A stretch of 6,003 nt of DNA from Phycisphaerae bacterium (lineage in GTDB: Bacteria > Planctomycetota > Phycisphaerae > UBA1845 > Fen-1342), in NCBI GenBank assembly GCA_020058145.1, contig JAGVEP010000308.1, positions 1 to 6,003 on the forward strand, given 5' to 3'. Below are positions 1-6,003 of the stretch, piece by piece. The notes beneath the pieces were generated by a model that had not been told where the DNA came from, made no database searches, and saw only the letters and a list, made by a program, of their open reading frames with translations. Every line of letters begins with the position of its first letter. Position 1 is the stretch's first letter. Made by a program: the position numbers and the translations under genes.

Positions 1-100
1 CGGGGCCGCCGGCCCACCCGGCGGGTGCGCCGAGCGGCAGCGGTTGGTACGGCAAGGGAGCGGCCGGGAACATCGGTTGGGGGTTGTCGATCGAACTCAT
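1..100 (-). CDS. Start of an unidentified gene with a Pro-rich N-terminus (partial, runs off left edge)
   Basis: The ATG at 100-98 opens a frame with no stop through to the window edge (33 complete codons). It begins MSSIDNPQPMF and continues with Pro-rich segments including PYQPLPLG, ending in a Gly/Ala/Trp-containing stretch. GAGGTG, a good match to the Shine-Dalgarno consensus, lies just upstream at 110-105. The start is 58 nt after the stop of the TPR gene on the same strand, so co-transcription is likely. There is no signal peptide or membrane segment in the visible part; a soluble Pro-rich, probably disordered, N-terminal tail is all that can be described. From context (downstream of EpsI-family and TPR genes) a polysaccharide chain-length determinant or tyrosine autokinase with a cytoplasmic Pro-rich tail is a reasonable guess, but no diagnostic domain is visible. 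That a gene starts here is fairly secure; its function is unknown. Confidence 0.6.
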   Translation of the reverse strand, partial: MSSIDNPQPMFPAAPLPYQPLPLGAPAGWAGGP

Positions 101-104
101 CACA

Positions 105-110
105 CACCTC
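105..110 (-). promoter_or_regulatory. Shine-Dalgarno of the left-edge gene
   Basis: GAGGTG on the minus strand, 4 nt before the ATG at 100-98 (6 nt if only the GAGG core is counted). It matches the central part of the anti-16S consensus AGGAGGTGAT. It supports the ATG at 100 as a real gene start in a region too short and too close to the edge for length-based ORF calling. Confidence 0.55.
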
Positions 111-122
111 GCAGCGCGGGGT

Positions 123-147
123 CGGTCGCGGCACGCGCCCGCGGCCG
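123..147. other. GC-rich inverted repeat in the gap between the TPR gene and the next gene
   Basis: The two 9-nt arms, CGGTCGCGG (123-131) and CCGCGGCCG (139-147), are complementary at 8 of 9 positions around a 7-nt loop (132-138). In minus-strand RNA the only unpaired position would be an A-C mismatch. There is no T/U run after it, so it is not a canonical Rho-independent terminator. It could act as an mRNA stability element or an attenuating hairpin before the next gene. The gap is so GC-rich that a hairpin of this size could arise by chance. Confidence 0.25.
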
Positions 148-158
148 GGGCCGTCCGC

Positions 159-3100
159 CTAGCGCAGCTTGTTCAGCACTTCCTCGATCTGGCGCGCGTC
201 ATCCGGCTGACCCGCCTGCCGCGCGAGGTCCAAACCCTGCGTCAGCACGGCCCGGGCCTCGGCCATCCGACCCTGTGCCTGATACACGCTGCCAAGATGT
301 AGATTCACCGTGGCACTGGGGGCGCTCAAGCCGAGGGCCTCCTCGAGCGCGGCGGCCGCCAGATCGTGCTTGCCGTTCTTGAAATACACCCACCCGATGG
401 TGTCCAGCGCCGAGGCACCCTGTTCATCCGCCCGCATGCGGCTGCGGAGTCGCTCGGCGTACTTGAGGGCTTCGGCGGGTGCATTCAACGGAGGTTCGCA
501 GTCGACGAGCAGGTACGCCAGGTTGTTCAGCGCCGCGGCATGGTCCGGGTACGCCGCGAGCAGGTCGCGGTAGGACTTTATCGCACCCGCCGCGTCTTTG
601 GCTACCTGTAGCGTGATGCCTTGAGCCAGCAGGGCGTTTTGGTGCTCGGGCGAGCCCGCGGGTACGTGTCCGAGCACTTCCGTCAGCAGCGGCAGGGCGG
701 CCGCGGCACGGCCCACGTTGCTGAGATACGTTGCCAGCACGAGCCGCAGCCGCTGTCCGGGCAGCGTGTCTGCCGGGGTGGAGTCGACGACGGCGCGGAT
801 GATCGTCTCGGCCTGCTCGGGCTGCGTCTTGTTGGCTTGCTGCAATTCACCCATGACCGTCGCCGCGACCTCGCCACTCCGCGCGGCTCCGTCGCGCAAG
901 GCGGTCTGCCACTGCTGCGCAGCCTGCTCGGTCTGGTTCAGCGCCGCATGCGCCTTGGCCAGCTCGATGCCGAGCCGGGCGCGGATCTCGGCCGTCAGCT
1001 CCTCGGGCGTGGTCGGGGGCAGCTTCTGAAACGGAAACGCGGCCCCGAAACTGAGCGCGTCTTGCGGGCGCCCTGCCTTGGTCAGCGCATTCATCCGCTC
1101 GATCATGGGCTGCAGCAGCGCCGTGGGGTTTTTGTCCGCGACGCGTTCGCAGGTCCGCAGGAAATACGACGCAGCCTGGTCGTAGTCGCGCCGGGCGTCT
1201 TCAGGACGTTTCTGGCTTTCGGCCCGCGTCGCAAACAGCCGCCCCAGTTCAAACGGCCAGTACGCATCGTCCGGGAACTTCTCCAGGTATTCGCCGATCA
1301 GCTTCTGCGCCCGGTCGAATTGCTTCATCGAGTTGCAGATCAGCCGCACCAGCCGAGCCACGACCTGCTGCTGCCGCTCGGGGGCCTTGGTGCCCGGCTT
1401 GTCGACCAAGGCCAGCACGGCGCGCAGCTCGGTCTCGGCCAGTTCGTACTCCTTGGTCCGCTCGTAAAGATCCGCCAGCAAGCGGTGCACGTCCAATTCC
1501 AACGCCGGACTCCTGGCCACCAGGGTCTTCGCCTTGGTCAGGTCCGCCCGCGCTGCGTCGTAGCGGCCCTGCTCGAGCGCCAAGTGACCGCGCGTGAGAT
1601 AGCCCCACACGTGTTCGGGGTCCTTTTCGACGACCTTGCCCAAAGCCTCCCAGGCCTCCTGCCGCTCGTTGCGCAGCAGAGTGAGCTGCGCCCGCGCGGC
1701 CAGCCCGCGCACATCCTCGGGGTAGTCCCGGAGGTAGGTCTCAATCTCCGCCTTGGCGTCGTCAAGCTGGCGCAGGCCGAAGAGCGCCTGGACCAGCACC
1801 AGCCGCACGCCCTGCGTATCGACGTCGGACTTGTTCACGGCGCCGAGGCGATCGAGCAACCAGCGGCAGGTCTCGGCGACCTTGTCGGGACGCCGCTGAC
1901 CGTCATAAAAGCTGATCAGCGCCAGACCGACCCGGTGCTCCAACCCGCGGCGTTGCTGTGCATCCGGGGCCACCTCGGCGACCATGCGCTGGGCCTGCTG
2001 AATCTCGCGCTCAGCGGCCGCCTGATTGCCGGCCTGCTGAAAGAACCGGGCCACCAGCAACTGGGCGTCGAGCTTGCTCTCCCCGGTCGCCTGCTGCACA
2101 AGACCCCGCAGCAGCGTCTCGCCCTGCTCGGCCTGGCCGGACAGCGCGTAGAGTTCCGCGGCGTGTTCCAGCAATTCCGCCCGATTCACTCCGGTCACCT
2201 GTTGGGCCGTCTCGAAGAACGGTTCGGCACCGCGGAGGACCTCCTGCTTGGCCACGTCGTCATTCGCCGCCGACGCCTTCTGCCAGGCCTGGACGTACAG
2301 CCGCGCGAGCCGCATGAGGTTGTCGACATCGTCGGGGTTGCGGGTGCGCGTTTTCTCGCGCACCGCGATGGCCGCGCGTGGGTTCGTCTCCTCGTCCTGT
2401 TCCTGCTTCCAGGCCTGCACCTGCGGGTCGCGCGGGTTCAGCTTCATCGCCTCTTTCTGACTGGCACTGGCCTTGGCCTCAAACTCGTCGCGCTCGGCGC
2501 CGTAAGTTTCCGCCGCCCGCTGTTTGTAGAGTTGCCGCAACAGATAGTGGGCGGCGAAGCTCCGCGGATTCGACTCGACCGCCTCCTGCAAAGCGGCGAG
2601 CGCCTCGGCGCTCCGCCCGCCGAGCAGGTAGCCGCGCGCCAGTTTGATCTGCAATTCGTCCGACTTGGGCAGCGTGATGACCGCCTGCCGCAACTCGCGA
2701 ATCGCTGCATCCGCATTGCCCTGCGCCAAGGCCAGCTCGCCGCGGTAAACCGCGCCGCCGGCCCGGTCAAACCCCTGGCCCTCGGAGTACTTGGAGAGCT
2801 TGCCGGCCAGCTCTTCCGCCTCGCGGAACTGGCCGAGCACCAGGCGGATACGAAATTCCTGCTCGGCGTACTCCAGCGCGTCCGGCTGGAGCTTGCGCAA
2901 TTCCGCCAAGTACGTCAAAGCGCGTTCCCAATCCCGGCTCCCGATGTAGTACGCCACGTACTCCGCGGCACGCGCCTGCGCGTCAGGATTCTCGGCGATG
3001 ATCGCCAGCCGCTTCGCCTCCCACGCTGTCCGCTCGTCCGGCGTGAGCGCCTCGGGGTCCTCGACCGCCAGATCCACGTCGTATAGCTTCAACATGCGCA

Positions 3101-5192
3101 CCAGGCTCGCGCGCGGCGGGTTCTTCAGCAGCTCCTGGACGATCGCGCGGGCCTCGGTGCGCCGTCCCGCTGCGCCCAGCACGTCGATAAGCTGCTGAAA
3201 AGCGTCGCGCACCTGGCGATCCGTGGCCGTCGTAGCACTTATGACCTCCCGCAGAATGTTCTCGGCGGTCGTCAGGTCCCCCTGCTCGGCAGCCCAGCGG
3301 CTGCGCCACAGCTTGGTCACCACGTCCGTCCCGGTGATCTCCTGCATGGCCAGCTTGCCGGCCTCGGGGTTCAGCCGGGTCAGCACGGCCGCGCGGACGG
3401 CCGTGAGCTCCCGGCTGTCGGGGTACTCCGCCCGGTGCGTGTTCAGGAGATCGATGGCCTCCTGCGGCTTGCCGTTTTGGGCCAGCAATTCCGCGGCGTT
3501 GACCAACAGCAGCACGGGCGCGCGCAAACCGGCATTCTGATATTCGTGCATGGCCAGGGAAGCATAGCGCTGCGCCTCGCCGCTTTGCCCTTGTTGCCGG
3601 TACAGGAGCGCCAACTGCTCGGACGGCAAACGGCCTACGCCGAGAACCCGCCACAGCCGCCCCTGACTAACGCGCAACTGTTCCACGCGGTCGTAGGCCT
3701 GTTGATAGGCGCGGATCGCGGCGCCCAACTGGTCGCGGGCCACCAGTGACTGTCCCGCCATGTAGTACGTCAGCGGATGTTCGGGGTACTTGACCTGCGC
3801 GTCTTTCAGGAACACGTCGGCCCGCGCCAGGTTCTCGGTCGTTCTGGCGGCCTCGTTGGGATCGACGAACCAGGCCAGCGCCAGATCGAAGCCCCGGCGC
3901 AGCAAGAGCAACCGTTCTTCCACCCGCAACTGCGCGCGCAGGCTCCGCAGAGTCAGCGTGCGCTCACGGGCGGAATTCAACACGGCGAGCATCTTCTCGC
4001 AGCGCTGCACGGGGGTGAGCGCGTCCCCGTTCGGTCCGGGTTCAAATTGCCTGATCTCCGCGAGGAGCGCGTAGGCGTCGTACAGCGCCGGCTCGAGCTC
4101 CGTAGCGCGGGTGGCGTGTTGCTCAATCTCGCCGAATTGGCGGGTTAACTCCGCCCGGTCGGGCGCGGGAACTTCCCGGGGGTTGGTCGAATACTGCACG
4201 AGAAGTTGGGCTTTCTCGCGGCCCAGTTCGGCATACAGGAAGCGCGCCAGGACCCAGTGCAGGTTGGGGCTCGCGTCCGCCGCCTCGTTTTCCGCCAAGG
4301 CCGTGCGCAGCACCTGTCCAGCCCGCGCGAACAACGCGCCCGCTGCGGCCGTGGCCTGCTGTCGCGTCGCGTCATCCCCCGCGGTATCCGCCTTATCGGG
4401 CAGCAAGCGCCCCGCTTGTTCCTGGAGCACGCTCGCAAAAGTCGTGACGATCGGAGCGTTGTCCGGGTGCGCAGCCACCGCCGCTTCGAACGCCTGTTGG
4501 ACGAGGTCGCTGAACGTGCGGACCAGCTCATCGAGTTTGGCCCGGCGTGCGCCGCCCTGGCGCGCCCGGTCGTAGTCTTCTTGAAATCGCCGCTGCAGCA
4601 GCATGGCGTACGCCAGTGCGGCGCGGGGTTGGGTCGGGTCCAGCTCAAAGGCCCTTTGCGCCGCCGCGTCCGCGGCGGTCAAATCTTCGTCCCCCTTCAG
4701 CGCCCAGAAGGCCAGTGCGGTGCTGGCCAGAGCCAGCGCGTCGTTCGGGTCCGCCTCCGTCAGCTTGCGGGCCGTGTCCCGCAGGTCCGCGGCAAACGAC
4801 GTGGTCCCCGAAATGTCATGCACGCGCCAAACGCCGTCCAGGAACGCGTGGCGTAAGACCAGGTCGGCCGGCTTGGCGGACATTTCTTTGACCAGCAAGC
4901 TGCGCCAATTCTGGATTTCCCCCATCGCGAACAGGCAGCGGGCCGCATCGATCGCGTACTGCGTGTCGGTCTCGCCCCGCGCGCGGCTCGCCTCGTTGGC
5001 CCGCAGGTAGCGGCGCAAGGCCTCCGCCAGATCACCCGCCTGCTCCGCCTGCTGGCCGGAAGCCGCCAGCACCTTGGGGTCCCGGCGCGACTGCTGGAAG
5101 ACGACCATCGCGAACACCGAGACGGCCAGGATCATCCCCATCACGGTCAGGAACGCGATCAGGTTCTTGTTCAATCGTTTCTGCACGGCCAT
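159..5192 (-). CDS. Giant membrane-anchored TPR-repeat protein, PrsT-like C-terminus (exosortase/EPS locus)
   Basis: This encodes 1677 aa. Residues 1-9 are basic (MAVQKRLNK), followed by one hydrophobic segment at about 10-32 and no lipobox Cys. That predicts a signal anchor with the repeat body on the outer (periplasmic) side. The rest is almost entirely helical TPR-type repeats, with clear units near residues 43-72, 150-186, 475-502, 815-840, 847-877, 1007-1034, 1195-1222, 1235-1262 and 1522-1552, plus many degenerate ones. The last ~110 residues (about 1548-1658) carry an ALNNLAYLL block, an ALDTIGWVYFKNGKHDLA block and a NLHLGSVYQAQGRMAEA block, a series typical of PrsT-type TPR proteins of PEP-CTERM/exosortase loci. 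Those are usually lipoproteins of about 900 aa, so this one is unusually long and anchored differently. I see no enzyme domain; a scaffold for polymer export or protein sorting is inferred. The ATG at 5192 was chosen because GAGAGGG lies 8 nt upstream and the hydrophobic segment follows at once. A longer frame from TTG at 5261 would overlap the preceding gene by 56 nt and add a 23-residue Arg-rich extension. The gene starts 13 nt after the EpsI-family stop. Confidence 0.9.
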   Translation of the reverse strand: MAVQKRLNKNLIAFLTVMGMILAVSVFAMVVFQQSRRDPKVLAASGQQAEQAGDLAEALRRYLRANEASRARGETDTQYAIDAARCLFAMGEIQNWRSLLVKEMSAKPADLVLRHAFLDGVWRVHDISGTTSFAADLRDTARKLTEADPNDALALASTALAFWALKGDEDLTAADAAAQRAFELDPTQPRAALAYAMLLQRRFQEDYDRARQGGARRAKLDELVRTFSDLVQQAFEAAVAAHPDNAPIVTTFASVLQEQAGRLLPDKADTAGDDATRQQATAAAGALFARAGQVLRTALAENEAADASPNLHWVLARFLYAELGREKAQLLVQYSTNPREVPAPDRAELTRQFGEIEQHATRATELEPALYDAYALLAEIRQFEPGPNGDALTPVQRCEKMLAVLNSARERTLTLRSLRAQLRVEERLLLLRRGFDLALAWFVDPNEAARTTENLARADVFLKDAQVKYPEHPLTYYMAGQSLVARDQLGAAIRAYQQAYDRVEQLRVSQGRLWRVLGVGRLPSEQLALLYRQQGQSGEAQRYASLAMHEYQNAGLRAPVLLLVNAAELLAQNGKPQEAIDLLNTHRAEYPDSRELTAVRAAVLTRLNPEAGKLAMQEITGTDVVTKLWRSRWAAEQGDLTTAENILREVISATTATDRQVRDAFQQLIDVLGAAGRRTEARAIVQELLKNPPRASLVRMLKLYDVDLAVEDPEALTPDERTAWEAKRLAIIAENPDAQARAAEYVAYYIGSRDWERALTYLAELRKLQPDALEYAEQEFRIRLVLGQFREAEELAGKLSKYSEGQGFDRAGGAVYRGELALAQGNADAAIRELRQAVITLPKSDELQIKLARGYLLGGRSAEALAALQEAVESNPRSFAAHYLLRQLYKQRAAETYGAERDEFEAKASASQKEAMKLNPRDPQVQAWKQEQDEETNPRAAIAVREKTRTRNPDDVDNLMRLARLYVQAWQKASAANDDVAKQEVLRGAEPFFETAQQVTGVNRAELLEHAAELYALSGQAEQGETLLRGLVQQATGESKLDAQLLVARFFQQAGNQAAAEREIQQAQRMVAEVAPDAQQRRGLEHRVGLALISFYDGQRRPDKVAETCRWLLDRLGAVNKSDVDTQGVRLVLVQALFGLRQLDDAKAEIETYLRDYPEDVRGLAARAQLTLLRNERQEAWEALGKVVEKDPEHVWGYLTRGHLALEQGRYDAARADLTKAKTLVARSPALELDVHRLLADLYERTKEYELAETELRAVLALVDKPGTKAPERQQQVVARLVRLICNSMKQFDRAQKLIGEYLEKFPDDAYWPFELGRLFATRAESQKRPEDARRDYDQAASYFLRTCERVADKNPTALLQPMIERMNALTKAGRPQDALSFGAAFPFQKLPPTTPEELTAEIRARLGIELAKAHAALNQTEQAAQQWQTALRDGAARSGEVAATVMGELQQANKTQPEQAETIIRAVVDSTPADTLPGQRLRLVLATYLSNVGRAAAALPLLTEVLGHVPAGSPEHQNALLAQGITLQVAKDAAGAIKSYRDLLAAYPDHAAALNNLAYLLVDCEPPLNAPAEALKYAERLRSRMRADEQGASALDTIGWVYFKNGKHDLAAAALEEALGLSAPSATVNLHLGSVYQAQGRMAEARAVLTQGLDLARQAGQPDDARQIEEVLNKLR

Positions 5193-5200
5193 GTGAACCG

Positions 5201-5207
5201 CCCTCTC
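5201..5207 (-). promoter_or_regulatory. Shine-Dalgarno of the TPR gene, overlapping the upstream stop codon
   Basis: GAGAGGG on the minus strand, 8 nt before the ATG at 5192-5190. Its first two bases are also the last two bases of the TGA stop (5208-5206) of the EpsI-family gene. This arrangement is typical of translational coupling or re-initiation within an operon. It is the main reason to prefer the ATG at 5192 over the upstream TTG at 5261. Confidence 0.65.
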
Positions 5208-6003
5208 AAGGCTGCTCGCGCGCGCGCGCTGCACCCGCGGGCGCGAATTTGTCGAGGTCAATGTGTGCCTTCAGCAACACCGGCAACACGCGCTCTAACA
5301 GGGGCCCGAGTGCGGTCACGGACGCGTCGCGGCCCGCGCGGGCACCGATTTCGCTTTGGAACGTCACTTCAATCTTGGCATAGTAGGCGTAACGCTGGAA
5401 CGGATTTGACATCTTCTTCCGCACGTCGTCGCGGGTGGTCAGGTAGGCCCCGTTCGCATGGAAGAAGTACAGCACGCTGACCAGATCGGCGCCGGACGCC
5501 TCCAGCCAACTTTGCTTGCCGCGGAACTCGAGCACCCGCACCGGTACCTCGTCCTGTGGGGCCCGGGCGCCGCCGACGTGCACCGCGCGTGCGGCACGAT
5601 TGACCAGATCATAGCCGCCGGCCAGGTAACACTCGTCCGGCACGTGCGGCACCATGTCCGGCTTGCCGGTGTAGTACGTAATGAATATGGACGCGACGCG
5701 CGTCAAGTCGTCCGCCCGCTTCTCGGTATCCGTGACGTAGACTTGCAGATATTCGCTCGTACCGAGGCTCTCCACCATGTCCTCGGACATCGGCGGCAGC
5801 CGGTCGGTGAAGGCCTTGTTCAGCTCATAGCGCGGACCGAGTTGGCGCGCGTCGAACAGACGCAGCGGTGCCTTGAGCGCCACCGCCTCCTTGCGGAAGT
5901 GCCACCCGAACCAGCTCGCGGCCGCCTTCAGCCCGACCGCCGCGGATACCAGCAGCCCCAGGCAGACCCAGTAGCGGACGCTGGTTCGCGACCGTGCGGC
6001 GGC
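5206..6003 (-). CDS. Exosortase-associated EpsI-family (DUF3485) protein, 5' end beyond the right edge
   Basis: The frame is open from the window edge to a TGA at 5208-5206, giving 265 visible residues. A GTG at 5883 could be taken as the start, but the frame continues upstream for 40 codons without a stop. That stretch encodes a basic segment (RSRTSVR) followed by a hydrophobic helix at about visible residues 11-30, as expected for the N-terminal membrane segment of EpsI proteins. No ATG, GTG or TTG occurs in those 40 codons, so the real start lies outside the window. The family signature is HVPDECYLAGGYDLV, with His120, Pro122 and Cys125. It is preceded by ITYYTGKPD and followed by VLYFFHANG at about 177-185 and an Arg at 191, matching the usual EpsI order of Tyr-rich strand, HxPxxC, then a Y-F-x-x-NG region. 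EpsI proteins accompany or are fused to exosortases; their exact biochemical role is not settled. The C-terminal ~25 residues are Ala/Arg-rich and poorly conserved in kind. An exosortase gene just upstream is expected but not seen. Confidence 0.82.
   Translation of the reverse strand, partial: AAARSRTSVRYWVCLGLLVSAAVGLKAAASWFGWHFRKEAVALKAPLRLFDARQLGPRYELNKAFTDRLPPMSEDMVESLGTSEYLQVYVTDTEKRADDLTRVASIFITYYTGKPDMVPHVPDECYLAGGYDLVNRAARAVHVGGARAPQDEVPVRVLEFRGKQSWLEASGADLVSVLYFFHANGAYLTTRDDVRKKMSNPFQRYAYYAKIEVTFQSEIGARAGRDASVTALGPLLERVLPVLLKAHIDLDKFAPAGAARAREQP
5217..5229. repeat. (CG)6.5 dinucleotide tract at the 3' end of the EpsI-family gene
   Basis: Thirteen bases of perfectly alternating C and G lie within the last codons of the EpsI-family gene (encoding part of AARARE) and 25-37 nt upstream of the TPR start codon. 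Alternating CG tracts are slippage-prone and can adopt Z-form DNA. A gain of one CG unit would change the EpsI frame to the TPR frame, which is open here. In a GC-rich genome such a tract may be neutral. Confidence 0.6.

Noticed and set aside
123..147. Rho-independent terminator after the TPR gene
   Set aside because: The inverted repeat has no following U-run on the minus strand, and a gene with its own Shine-Dalgarno begins shortly after.
621..3086. An 821-codon open frame on the plus strand, opposite the TPR gene
   Set aside because: Its codons are exactly back-to-back with the TPR codons, so its stops would require TTA, CTA or TCA in the sense gene. These codons are rare in GC-rich genes. 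It ends precisely where the TPR gene uses a CTA Leu (3084-3086). The predicted protein is Arg/Leu/Gln/Gly-rich with no recognisable domain. It is a composition shadow.
2983..3654. Second minus-strand open frame of 223 codons inside the TPR gene
   Set aside because: It is an alternate-frame translation of the TPR coding sequence, Arg/Gly/Ala-rich with no domain. There is no sign of a frameshift in the TPR frame at either end.
4206..4856. Plus-strand open frame of 216 codons and similar plus-strand frames (for example 3777-4148 and 3435-3749)
   Set aside because: All lie opposite the TPR gene, whose translation is continuous and repeat-structured throughout. These frames show no coherent domain, and high GC explains their openness.
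159..5192. Possible recent tandem duplication explaining the large TPR protein
   Set aside because: Reading the protein end to end, the repeat units are highly diverged from each other and I saw no long near-identical segments. If duplication built it, it was ancient. A self dot-plot would settle this.
5206..5883. EpsI-family gene starting at GTG 5883 (225 aa)
   Set aside because: The frame stays open upstream to the edge and encodes a basic stretch and a hydrophobic helix, which fit the missing N-terminal membrane segment of the family. The GTG is internal.

Overview
The window is GC-rich and nearly fully coding. Everything I can support reads on the minus strand, as one tightly packed set of three co-directional genes running from the right edge to the left edge. 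In transcription order they are: (1) the 3' part of an exosortase-associated EpsI-family (DUF3485) membrane protein, open through the right edge (6003 to 5206); (2) a very large tetratricopeptide-repeat (TPR) protein of 1677 aa with an N-terminal membrane anchor (5192 to 159); (3) the first 33 codons of a further gene with a proline-rich N-terminus (100 to 1), cut by the left edge. Gaps are 13 nt and 58 nt, and both internal gene starts carry a good Shine-Dalgarno sequence, so an operon is likely.

The organism is inferred, not proven. The GC-rich genome, the 'HVPDECY' form of the EpsI signature and the pairing of an EpsI-family protein with a giant membrane-anchored TPR protein fit Planctomycetota best. 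Another exosortase-bearing Gram-negative lineage remains possible. There are no tRNA, rRNA, CRISPR, insertion-sequence or phage-like features.

Functionally, EpsI-family proteins accompany exosortases, membrane proteases/transpeptidases that process PEP-CTERM-like proteins, and they usually sit in exopolysaccharide loci. TPR proteins of the PrsT type (PEP-CTERM system TPR-repeat lipoprotein) recur in the same loci. The window therefore looks like the middle of an exosortase/extracellular-polymer locus: an exosortase probably lies just beyond the right edge, and a polysaccharide export or chain-length protein may begin at the left edge. Neither is visible here. The most distinctive points are the size and signal-anchor topology of the TPR protein (family relatives are about half as long and lipidated), and a (CG)n tract at the end of the EpsI gene where one added CG unit would join the EpsI frame to the TPR frame.
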